A stretch of DNA of 64,000 bases from Chloroflexota bacterium. GTDB lineage: Bacteria > Chloroflexota > Anaerolineae > B4-G1. Below are positions 54,455 to 62,478 of this stretch, piece after piece; position 1 is the stretch's first letter, and the number at the start of each line of letters is the position of its first letter. The stretch lies in assembly GCA_012514315.1 (NCBI GenBank), contig JAAZAN010000111.1, positions 1 through 64,000 of the forward strand, written 5' to 3'. The notes beneath the pieces were generated by a model. The model had not been told where the DNA came from, did no database searches, and worked only from the letters and a program-made list of their open reading frames with translations. A program made the position numbers and the translations under genes.

Positions 54455-55399
54455 ATGTGTGAGCCTACACGATGCGCCCATTCTGCGCCAGGCAGCTGGC
54501 CTCATTGGATCGTTCTCCCGGTGGTACTGGCCATTGTTTTGCTGCTGACAATCGCCGCGTCAACCGGAGTTGCTGATCAAACGCTCGATCTCACTCCAGA
54601 AGCGTGGTTATTCCTGCCGTCGGTTCGTCTGGACCCAACGCCTACCCCATACGCGTGTCCATCAACGTCGGACAACCAAGTCGTCCGGGGAACGGCCTTT
54701 CAGTATGACAGAGATGACCCGGTGCGCCCTGCCGTTGACCACGCCGACAAGAACCTGGCGTTGAGAGGCTACGTCCCCAATACCGATCCGCGTCTCCTGC
54801 GGCAACTGGTTGACTACGGCTCCGATGATCCAAGACAGCCGCCCCAGTTTGCCACCCTGTTCACGCCGTACCGCGTGCCCAGCCTTACGAGCTTCTATCA
54901 GGCGCACGACTGGTACTGGGCGCCGTCACCGGAGATCGGAGCCAGAGGAACGCCCATCACCCAGCCACAGGTCACGGCGCTCGGCCTGAACACCACGCCA
55001 GGTGAGACCCTGCGGGTTCCGGTATCGGGCTATGAGATTGGGATCGACGTCGAGGTCTTAGTCCTCTTTGCCGATAGCGATACTGTTGCACTGCGCTATA
55101 CCCGCGACGACAGTTCTGGCGCTCCGGGCTACACGGTGCACGTCGATCAGATATGCACGGATCCCAACCTTCTCGCGCTGTACAACGAGCTAGACCGTGC
55201 CGACGGACCACGCTACGTGTATCCCAATCCCTCGTATGACCTGCCGGTCCTGGCAGCCGGACAGCCACTTGGTACCGCGCGGGACACCAAGATCGTCGTG
55301 GCAATAGTGGATACTGGAGCATTTCAGGATCCGCGATCGTGTAATGAATGGTGGCAGATCAGGCCGGGGTACTCCTTGGGCTGTCCCTCGCACGAATAG
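54455..55399 (+). CDS. Secreted protein of unknown function, 314 aa
   Basis: I do not recognise a family. The N-terminus has one hydrophobic segment (WIVLPVVLAIVLLLTIAAST, about residues 18-37) that could be a signal peptide or anchor. It is followed by LFLPSV and DPTPTPYACP, a Pro-Thr linker like those of other secreted proteins in this window. The rest is globular, with several Trp/Tyr-rich stretches (FYQAHDWYWAP) and cysteines near the end (RSCNEWW, LGCPSHE). The ATG has no clear ribosome site. It stands alone between hxlB and the DUF2723 gene. Confidence 0.6.
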   Translation: MCEPTRCAHSAPGSWPHWIVLPVVLAIVLLLTIAASTGVADQTLDLTPEAWLFLPSVRLDPTPTPYACPSTSDNQVVRGTAFQYDRDDPVRPAVDHADKNLALRGYVPNTDPRLLRQLVDYGSDDPRQPPQFATLFTPYRVPSLTSFYQAHDWYWAPSPEIGARGTPITQPQVTALGLNTTPGETLRVPVSGYEIGIDVEVLVLFADSDTVALRYTRDDSSGAPGYTVHVDQICTDPNLLALYNELDRADGPRYVYPNPSYDLPVLAAGQPLGTARDTKIVVAIVDTGAFQDPRSCNEWWQIRPGYSLGCPSHE

Positions 55400-55488
55400 A
55401 CCTTCTGCGCTCATTGCCGGAGGCCGCTCTCTGTGCGGTGAGCTGGCCGATCGTTTGAGGTGCACGCAGCCGACAGACCGACACTTTG

Positions 55489-55517
55489 TTTGTCGCTGAT
55501 CTTGGCGATGGTATAAT
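55489..55517 (+). promoter_or_regulatory. Promoter of DUF2723 gene
   Basis: TTTGTC (55489-55494), 17 bases, TATAAT (55512-55517); TTGTCG with a 16-base spacer is the alternative -35. The predicted first base is near 55524 and an in-frame GTG is at 55525, so the transcript is probably leaderless. Confidence 0.65.
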
Positions 55518-55524
55518 CCGAAAA

Positions 55525-58497
55525 GTGACTGGCAGGTGGGTGCAGCGAAAGGCTCTGATGGTGCGGCGGGCAGCCGGTATCGCTGCAGGGCTGTTTCTCG
55601 TTCGTGTGGCGCTGGAAGCCACGCTGAGCCCTGTATCCGGCGCGTGGATAGTGCTCGCAGTTGTGGCTGGAGGGGTTTCAGGCTATTTCGGCGGGCGGCA
55701 GGTCGAGAGATGGGGTGGGTCTCTCTGGTCTGCGTACGTGCTCTTGGGCTACGTCGTCTGGCCGCAACGCGACCCCCTTGCGGCCGGCATCCTTCTCATC
55801 CTGGCGCTTTTGGTCTGGCTCCTCTCCGCCAGCCTCGATAGGCTGCCCCGTGCGGCGGTAACGACCACGGACGTACTGACTTTTCTGATCCCACTGATCA
55901 TCTATGGACTTACCGTATCTCCCGATGTCCTTCCGGCTGACTCGGGTGAGTTCCAGCTTGTTGCTGCTCGGTTGGGAGTAGCCCATCCGCCAGGATACCC
56001 GCTGTATACATTGGCTGGCCATCTCTTCACGCGTCTCGTTCCATGGGGAACACCTGCCTATCGGCTCAATCTGATGAGCGCAGTTCTGGCGGCGGGAACG
56101 CTGCTGCTGTTGAGTCGCGCGTCGCGCATTTGGGCGCGCAAATTGGGTCTGCCGTCCCATGTGGCTTTGGGTTCCGGTGTGGCCGCTGCACTCACGCTGG
56201 GCAGTGCGACAACTTTCTGGGCGCAGGCGACGATTGCCAACATCCGTATGCCTACGGCATTCTGTACTGCCTGGGCGCTCCATGCCCTGGCGCGCTATGA
56301 TGCGGCGGTGGGCCGGCATGCAGCGGATCGCGCACTGACCGCACTGGGACTTGCGCTCGGCCTGGGGTTGGGGCATCATCCATCGTTGGTATTTCTGGGG
56401 TTCTTCTTGGTTCTCTACGCAGTGTTGGTTGACCCGGCCCTGGTCCTGCGGCCGAGACGCTGGTGGCGGCCCATGTTGGCCGGACTTGTCGGATTGCTGC
56501 CTTATCTGTATCTGCCTATCGCTGGGTCCCGCGATGCTCTGTTGGCGCCGTCCAGGCTGGACACGCTGGATAGCTTTCTGCAGCACGTCCTGGCGCGGGG
56601 ATTCGCTGGAGACATGTTCGCGTATGCAAACACGAGCGACCTATCTCACCGGCTGACGCTTCTGCCCACGCTGTTCTCGTTCCAGTTCAATGGCCTGGTC
56701 CTCTTGGCTGCCGTGGTTGGTATGGTCGCGTTACTTTGCCGCTGTTGGCGTCTATTCGTCCTGGTCGCTGGCAGCATAGCGGTGCACACCTTCGTGACGG
56801 TGACTTACCGTGCACCCCAGACGGTTGAGTATCTGATGCCGGCTTACCTGCCCATCGCGCTCTCTGTGGCCTTCGTACCCTCGGCATATACTGCAGCAGG
56901 CCGTTCGAGGTGGGTAGTGCGCGGGTGGCGCATTGCCCAGGAGCTGCTGGTGGCTGCGACGACATGCGGGGCCCTGCTCAACGGTCACGCGCATGCGACT
57001 AGTTTTCTGGAGCTGGCGGCCGATCGCTCGACTCGTGAAGCGGTTCTGCCATTGCTGGAGCAGTCGCCTGCTGATGCACTCATTCTGGCCGATTGGCACT
57101 GGGCGACGCCGCTATGGTACTTGCAGCACGTCGAGGGACGCCGGCCTGATGTCGATGTGCAGTATGTCTACAATGTGTCAGGCGAGGAGTACTGGGTGAC
57201 GTGGGAGAGACGGATTCGTGAGGCGCCGATGGATCGGCCGTTGTTGTTGACTCACTTCTATACCTTTGACGGCTACACGACTGAACCCTGGGGATACGGG
57301 TTCGCGATTCGACCGAGACCGGTGACGACACCCCTCACCCCACTCGAGCCTCTGGATGTTGTGTTTGGTGACAGGCTGCGCGTGCTGGGATATCGAGTGC
57401 AGCCGTCAGATGTCAGCCCTGGCGACGTTGTTGAGTTGGATATCGCGTGGCAGGCGACGGGCTCGCTGGAGAATGCGCCGTCGTTTACCGTGCGTCTTGG
57501 AGGCGATGCGGGGGAGCGGCTTGCACAGGCTGATCAGGCTCTCGATCCGGATGTTGAGATCGGTGAGGTGCGTTTCGAGCGTCTGGTACTGCCGCTTTAC
57601 CCCAGCCTGGAAAGCGGGCGGCACTGGCTACAACTGGGAGCTTACACGGTGACCGCTGACGGATTTGAGGATTTGACCACGTCGACAGGGGCCACGAGTG
57701 TCGCGCTGGGCGGTCTTCTGCTGGCACCCAACATGGATCAGCCTTTCTCACTACATTCCAGGAACATACCATTCGCGCACGGGCCGGAGCTCGTCGGAGT
57801 TGACTACGATCGCACCGTACCGGATGTTCTACGTGTCTATCTGCACTGGCTCGGGCCGACCGCGCCAGGCTGGCAGATCGAGTTGAGTAGCTCTAATCGG
57901 CCACCACCGGCATCCGGACCTGAGTATGTAAAGGCGCTGCCGGAGGCGGAGGCTGGAGTTTATCAGACAGTCGTGGTAGACTTAGTTGGCGAAGAGACCG
58001 GTTCGGTCTGGCTGACGCTGATTGGACCTGCTGGGGAGGTGAAGCCAGCGGCGGGGCCTTGGGGATGGCGTGTGGAGCAGGTGCGGTTGCCAGAACCGCC
58101 GTTGGATGCGCGGTTTGTGCCAATCGGCGGTGAACTCGCTGTTGTCGACGCGACGGCACGAACGGCTGCGCCAGGAGGGACCGCGACGGTGGACGTTACC
58201 TTCGTGGGGCTGAACCCTCTGGTTAGCGACTACGCCGTGAGCGTGCGCCTGATGGATGAGGGGGGGCAGTGGCTTGCGCGGCACGATATGCAACCTGCAC
58301 AGGGCGCCGTACCCACGTTGAAATGGATCCGCGGAAGCAGGGTCGTGGATCGTCACCTGTTGCCCGTTCCGGAGGGAGATGTCGGTCAGACGGTACAGGC
58401 GGGCCTGGTGGTGTATGAACGATTCCGGGAGATCGTCTTGCCGCCACTCGATGGGCGGTTTCGTGACGTGCCTTTGGGCACCTGGGCACAGCCCTAA
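55525..58497 (+). CDS. DUF2723 GT-C membrane protein, 990 aa
   Basis: The defining DUF2723 stretch is GLTVSPDVLPADSGEF followed by QLVAARLGVAHPPGYPLYTL (about 55900-56010). It combines an acidic pair and HPPG in the first large loop, as in protein O-mannosyltransferase relatives. About twelve hydrophobic segments fill residues 10-490. A soluble C-terminal half follows with at least two copies of the shared module (about 57350-57670 and 58130-58450), the first with RVLGYRVQPSDVSPGDVV. An upstream in-frame ATG at 55486 is excluded because the promoter lies after it. GTG at 55525 suits a leaderless mRNA; ATG at 55558 is the other choice. Confidence 0.85.
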   Translation: MTGRWVQRKALMVRRAAGIAAGLFLVRVALEATLSPVSGAWIVLAVVAGGVSGYFGGRQVERWGGSLWSAYVLLGYVVWPQRDPLAAGILLILALLVWLLSASLDRLPRAAVTTTDVLTFLIPLIIYGLTVSPDVLPADSGEFQLVAARLGVAHPPGYPLYTLAGHLFTRLVPWGTPAYRLNLMSAVLAAGTLLLLSRASRIWARKLGLPSHVALGSGVAAALTLGSATTFWAQATIANIRMPTAFCTAWALHALARYDAAVGRHAADRALTALGLALGLGLGHHPSLVFLGFFLVLYAVLVDPALVLRPRRWWRPMLAGLVGLLPYLYLPIAGSRDALLAPSRLDTLDSFLQHVLARGFAGDMFAYANTSDLSHRLTLLPTLFSFQFNGLVLLAAVVGMVALLCRCWRLFVLVAGSIAVHTFVTVTYRAPQTVEYLMPAYLPIALSVAFVPSAYTAAGRSRWVVRGWRIAQELLVAATTCGALLNGHAHATSFLELAADRSTREAVLPLLEQSPADALILADWHWATPLWYLQHVEGRRPDVDVQYVYNVSGEEYWVTWERRIREAPMDRPLLLTHFYTFDGYTTEPWGYGFAIRPRPVTTPLTPLEPLDVVFGDRLRVLGYRVQPSDVSPGDVVELDIAWQATGSLENAPSFTVRLGGDAGERLAQADQALDPDVEIGEVRFERLVLPLYPSLESGRHWLQLGAYTVTADGFEDLTTSTGATSVALGGLLLAPNMDQPFSLHSRNIPFAHGPELVGVDYDRTVPDVLRVYLHWLGPTAPGWQIELSSSNRPPPASGPEYVKALPEAEAGVYQTVVVDLVGEETGSVWLTLIGPAGEVKPAAGPWGWRVEQVRLPEPPLDARFVPIGGELAVVDATARTAAPGGTATVDVTFVGLNPLVSDYAVSVRLMDEGGQWLARHDMQPAQGAVPTLKWIRGSRVVDRHLLPVPEGDVGQTVQAGLVVYERFREIVLPPLDGRFRDVPLGTWAQP

Positions 58498-58539
58498 TGC
58501 AGGTCGTGGCATCGGCAGGCGCTGAGGCCCTGTAGACCT

Positions 58540-60045
58540 GTGTTCGAATGGAATGCTGCGATGATGACTCAAAGCTGGTTATTCCGTGTGTTCACCTCGC
58601 GTCACCGCTGGCTCAGCGTTCTGGCAACGTGGTTGCTCTGTGCTGGAGCGGCGGTGATTATCGGATACTTGCTGGCGGAGTTTGGTGTGGTGGTTGCGGC
58701 TGCCGGCCTCGCCGGGTTGCTCGCGGGCCTCTGGGTGTTGGGCGGTATTGAGAGGGCCTACCTGGCCGTCATCGGGGTCGTGTGTCTGTTGCCGTTTGCC
58801 TCGTTCCCGATCGATATCGGTTTCACCCCCACGCTCTTGGATGCGGCGCTAGGCGCCCTCTTCTTCATTTGGATTGTGAGGGTCGCGACCGGTAAGCAAC
58901 GTGAGTTCATCGGCACGCCGCTGGCGCTGCCCGTTACGGTGTTCATCCTGCTGGCGATCGGCGCGTTTGTTTTTGGACTGGCGCATGCGCCCCTAACCAG
59001 TTACCTCGTGCGTCACTTTGCCGAAGTGATGCTCAGTATCGCAATGTTCTTTCTTGTTGTGAATACTGTGCGTGATATCGAACGCCTTGAGCGGATCGTA
59101 CGGATGCTGATTGTATGCACGTTTGTTACTGCGGTTGTAGGTATTGCACTGTATGTGATAGCGGATCAAGTATCGCGCGATCTGGCGATTAGAGCACTGT
59201 CGGCGCTTGGGCGCCTTAAGTATCCTACGGGGCCTGGCGTTCTCCGCTACATTATGGAGGATCCTGAAAGGCCCCTGCGAGCGACCTCAACGTCGGTCGA
59301 TCCTAATGTGCTGGGCAGCCTGCTCAATATTGTGGTGGCTATTGCAGTGCCCCAGTTGTTCGCACGGCATCCAATCTTTCGTCGCCGCTATCTCCTGCCG
59401 ATGCTGGGCGCCACAGCGCTCTGTCTGGGGCTGACCCTGAGTCGAGGAGCTCTGGTCAGTATGAGCGTTGCGTTGGTGATCATCGCAACGCTCCGGTATC
59501 GGAGACTGTGGCTGATGCTATCGGGGGGGGCTGTCCTGATACTGCTGCTCCCTCAGACGCAGAGTTACGTCGCTCACCTGATCACAGGCTTCCGCGTCGG
59601 TGATCTGGCGACACAGATGCGATTCGGGGAGTATAAGGATGCGCTGATTCTGATCGGCCGCTACCCGTGGTTCGGTGTGGGATTTGGTGCTTCACCCGAT
59701 ATCGACACCTACATTGGAGTATCCAATGTATACCTGTTGATCGCTGAACAGATGGGGCTGATTGGGTTGGGTAGTTTTCTCTCGGTCATCCTGGTCTTTC
59801 TTATCAGCTTCTGGCGAAACCGCAGCCGGGCTGCGATGTCGCCCAGGTTAGAGCCGCTCTGGTGGGGACTTCACGCTGGGATTATGGGGGCGTTGGTGGG
59901 CGGTCTTGTTGACCACTACTTCTTCAATCTGGATTTTCATCATTCGGTTACGCTGTTCTGGCTGGTGATTGCTCTGGCAACTACCGCGACCACTTTGATC
60001 GGCCGCAGAGAGTGCGATGATGCCAGGCAGCCGGCCGGCAGATAG
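58540..60045 (+). CDS. O-antigen ligase/polymerase-like membrane protein
   Basis: A 501-residue protein with about twelve helices and a large loop between residues about 225 and 260. The WaaL/Wzy family region is seen in LGLTLSRGALVSMSVALVI and in FGEYKDALILIGRYPWFGVG, the ligase signature with the conserved Arg, then GVSNVYLLIAEQMGLIGLG. Members join or polymerise lipid-linked glycans on the outer face of the membrane, which fits the GT-C genes upstream. Start uncertain: GTG at 58540 or tandem ATGs at 58561 and 58564, none with a ribosome site. A run of eight Gs (59523-59530) lies inside the gene. Confidence 0.85.
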   Translation: MFEWNAAMMTQSWLFRVFTSRHRWLSVLATWLLCAGAAVIIGYLLAEFGVVVAAAGLAGLLAGLWVLGGIERAYLAVIGVVCLLPFASFPIDIGFTPTLLDAALGALFFIWIVRVATGKQREFIGTPLALPVTVFILLAIGAFVFGLAHAPLTSYLVRHFAEVMLSIAMFFLVVNTVRDIERLERIVRMLIVCTFVTAVVGIALYVIADQVSRDLAIRALSALGRLKYPTGPGVLRYIMEDPERPLRATSTSVDPNVLGSLLNIVVAIAVPQLFARHPIFRRRYLLPMLGATALCLGLTLSRGALVSMSVALVIIATLRYRRLWLMLSGGAVLILLLPQTQSYVAHLITGFRVGDLATQMRFGEYKDALILIGRYPWFGVGFGASPDIDTYIGVSNVYLLIAEQMGLIGLGSFLSVILVFLISFWRNRSRAAMSPRLEPLWWGLHAGIMGALVGGLVDHYFFNLDFHHSVTLFWLVIALATTATTLIGRRECDDARQPAGR

Positions 60046-60085
60046 CGCGTGGCAGATCCCAAATCGCAATTACGGAGGAACTGAG

Positions 60086-60454
60086 ATGGCTGGTGAATTT
60101 CGCATTGTGTTGCGCGCCGAGGACTACGACGCGACAGTGGCTTTCTACCGGGACGGTTTGGAGCTTCCTATCGATCATGACTGGGATAGAGGTCCGTTGC
60201 AGCGGGGGACGGTATTTCGGGCGGCATCAGGCCTGATCGAGATTCTGCCGCTCCAGGAAGGTGAGACGTTTGTTCCCCCCACGGGTCTGGAAATCGCCTA
60301 CGAGGTGGAAGATGTCGACGCCTGGTGCGAGCGGATTGCCGCTAAGGGACTGCCCATTCTGGGTGAGCTGGCCGACAAACCCTGGGGGCACCGGACGTTC
60401 TCAGTGACGGACCCGGTAGGCGTCAAAGTGATCCTGTATCGCATCATTGGGTAG
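60086..60454 (+). CDS. VOC/glyoxalase-family protein
   Basis: A 122-residue single-domain vicinal-oxygen-chelate protein. It starts MAGEFRIVLRAEDYDATVAF, has a central GLIEILPLQEGE and IAYEVEDVDAWCERI, and ends GHRTFSVTDPVGVKVILYR, the paired beta-alpha-beta-beta-beta layout of the family. The ATG at 60086 is set by CGGAGG seven to twelve bases before it; an upstream in-frame ATG at 60017 lies inside the ligase gene and is rejected. Substrate unknown. It lies six bases before the HAD gene, so the two may be co-expressed. Confidence 0.85.
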   Translation: MAGEFRIVLRAEDYDATVAFYRDGLELPIDHDWDRGPLQRGTVFRAASGLIEILPLQEGETFVPPTGLEIAYEVEDVDAWCERIAAKGLPILGELADKPWGHRTFSVTDPVGVKVILYRIIG

Positions 60455-60460
60455 GCGATT

Positions 60461-61180
60461 GTGATCAAGGCGATCACGTTCGATTTCTGGGGCACGCTCT
60501 ATCAGGACACCTTAGGTCAGGATGAGAGAGTCCTGTGGTTGCAGGAGGTGTTCACGGAGCACAGCCAGCCCCGTTCGCTGGAGGAAGTCGCAGCCGCGCG
60601 AGATCGTGCGTGGGCAGTGCAGGAGCGGGTATGGCTCGAAGAGCACCGATCGATATCAGCGGCTGACTGGCTGCATCTGGCGACTGACTCTCTGGGTGTT
60701 CAGCTTCCAGAGGCTGTTCTGAGTGAGACTGCCCGGTATCTCGAGGATTTCTACCTGGTGCGCGGTACTCGACCCCGGCCAATAGACGGGGTTCAGGATG
60801 TTGTCCCACGTCTGGCGCAACGATATCGCCTGGGGTTGATTTCGGACACGGGTTTGACGCCGGGGCGTGTGCTGCGCCAGGTCATGGATGATGATGGGCT
60901 TCTGACGCACTTCGGTGTGCTGACGTTCTCCGATGAGACTGGTGTGACCAAGCCGATCGCTGAAGTGTTCCTACGTACTCTGGCTGTCCTGGGGGTAACT
61001 CCTGAGACGGCTGCTCATATTGGGGACTTGCCCGAGACAGACCTGACTGGTGCGCGTGCGGTCGGAATGCGTTCCGTTCTATTCCTGGGCAAGAGCCAAC
61101 GAGAAGATGGTCGCCCACTGGCTGATGGGGTTTTCGAAGACTACCGTGAGCTGGAAAACCTGTTGTCGGATCTCGCGTAG
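60461..61180 (+). CDS. HAD-superfamily hydrolase (subfamily IA)
   Basis: A 239-residue haloacid-dehalogenase-like phosphatase. Motif I is ITFDFWGTLYQD (nucleophile Asp about residue 8; the acid/base position is Trp-shifted, as DFWGT occurs in some HAD-IA proteins). Motif II is GLISDTG near 128, motif III KPIAEVFLR near 167, and motif IV HIGDLPETDLTGA near 187. The helical cap lies between residues 20 and 90. It probably acts on a small phosphorylated metabolite, not identifiable from sequence. It uses a GTG start six bases after the VOC gene. Confidence 0.85.
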   Translation: MIKAITFDFWGTLYQDTLGQDERVLWLQEVFTEHSQPRSLEEVAAARDRAWAVQERVWLEEHRSISAADWLHLATDSLGVQLPEAVLSETARYLEDFYLVRGTRPRPIDGVQDVVPRLAQRYRLGLISDTGLTPGRVLRQVMDDDGLLTHFGVLTFSDETGVTKPIAEVFLRTLAVLGVTPETAAHIGDLPETDLTGARAVGMRSVLFLGKSQREDGRPLADGVFEDYRELENLLSDLA

Positions 61181-61252
61181 TCTGCCCGCTGCTATCGAGT
61201 ACCTGAACAAGTAGACGGAGCTGTGAAGCCGTCTGAGCTTGAGATCGCAGTC

Positions 61253-61280
61253 TTGACGCATATGTTCACTCTGCTATAAT
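61253..61280 (+). promoter_or_regulatory. Promoter of prfA
   Basis: TTGACG (61253-61258), 16 bases, TATAAT (61275-61280). Transcription should begin near 61287, which rules out the in-frame GTG at 61285 as the prfA start. Confidence 0.78.
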
Positions 61281-61294
61281 AGCGTTGGTGGGGA

Positions 61295-61319
61295 GGGGCG
61301 GCTCTCGAGAGGCCGCCCC
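61295..61319 (+). promoter_or_regulatory. GC-rich hairpin in prfA leader
   Basis: GGGGCGGC (61295-61302) pairs perfectly with GCCGCCCC (61312-61319) around a 9-base loop containing CTCGAG. It begins about eight bases after the predicted transcription start and ends 19 bases before the ATG. It may stabilise the mRNA or limit translation. Confidence 0.5.
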
Positions 61320-61338
61320 AGTCCGTGATGAGGGATCT

Positions 61339-62403
61339 ATGCTGGAGAGACTGGACAAAATCGAGCAACGTTTTGATGATCTGACGAGTCTGTTGGCCGA
61401 TCCAGATGTCGTTCAGGACTATGAGCGAGTAGCTGAATATGCCAAGGAACGTTCGGAACTGGAGGACGTGATCTCGGCCTATCGGGCTTATAAGTCGACC
61501 GGGGATGAGCTGGAAGGCGCCGAGGCTATGGCGGAGGACGATTCTGACCCGGAGCTAAAGGAGCTTGCAGAGGCGGAGGTTGAGCGGCTGCGCAGGCAAC
61601 TGGAGGCGTTGGAGGCTCGCTTGCACGAGCTTCTGCTTCCCAAGGACCCGCGCGACGAGAAGAACGTCATCGTAGAGGTGCGTGCTGGCGCCGGCGGGGA
61701 CGAGGCCGGGCTCTTTGCGGCAGAGTTGGTGCGGATGTACACGCGCTACGCTGAACGCCACGGTTGGAAGACCGATCTGATCAGTGACCACCCTACGGGT
61801 GTTGGTGGCTATAAAGAGGCGGTGTTCGCGGTAAAGGGACGGGGAGCATATTCCCGACTCAAATATGAGAGCGGGGTTCATCGTGTCCAACGCGTTCCGA
61901 TCACTGAGTCATCCGGGCGAATCCACACATCTACGGCTACTGTTGCCGTCCTGCCTGAGGTGGATGACGTAGACATTCACATCGATCCCAAGGACCTTGA
62001 GATCGAAGCCTATGGTTCATCCGGTCCTGGCGGGCAGCATATGCAGAAGAATGCGACAGCGATTCGCATTGTACATGTTCCGACCGGAATGGTTGTATCC
62101 TGCGAGAGCGAACGCTCGCAGACCCAGAACAAGTTACGTGCAATGTCCGTGTTGCGTGCCCGACTCTATGAACAGGAACTTGAGAAGCAGACTGAGGAGG
62201 TTGCCGAGGCGAGGCGGTCGCAGGTCGGAACCGGAGAGCGTAGTGAGAAGATCCGGACCTACAATTTCCCGCAAAGCCGGGTTACCGACCATCGCATCGG
62301 GTTGACATCGTATCAGCTATCCTCCATTCTGGATGGCGATCTTGACGAGTTCATTGATGCGCTGGTCGAACGGGGGCGAGCGGAGTTGCTGCAGGGGTCG
62401 TAG
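61339..62403 (+). CDS. prfA: Peptide chain release factor 1
   Basis: A 354-residue class I release factor of normal length. It starts MLERLDKIEQRFDDL, has the catalytic GGQ loop in SSGPGGQHMQKNATAIRI (near residues 230-245), and the RF1-type ending with IRTYNFPQSRVTDHR. RF1 reads UAA and UAG and releases the peptide. GVHRVQRVPITESSGRIHTS (about 175-195) confirms RF1 or RF2, and gene context with prmC favours RF1. AGGG precedes the chosen ATG. The GGQ glutamine would be methylated by the product of the next gene. Confidence 0.96.
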   Translation: MLERLDKIEQRFDDLTSLLADPDVVQDYERVAEYAKERSELEDVISAYRAYKSTGDELEGAEAMAEDDSDPELKELAEAEVERLRRQLEALEARLHELLLPKDPRDEKNVIVEVRAGAGGDEAGLFAAELVRMYTRYAERHGWKTDLISDHPTGVGGYKEAVFAVKGRGAYSRLKYESGVHRVQRVPITESSGRIHTSTATVAVLPEVDDVDIHIDPKDLEIEAYGSSGPGGQHMQKNATAIRIVHVPTGMVVSCESERSQTQNKLRAMSVLRARLYEQELEKQTEEVAEARRSQVGTGERSEKIRTYNFPQSRVTDHRIGLTSYQLSSILDGDLDEFIDALVERGRAELLQGS

Positions 62404-62478
62404 TCTGGGCTAGCTGTTATGTCTGCATGAAAGTCTATCATCCAATCACTAACAGGAGGGAAAAAACCTAAACGGATC

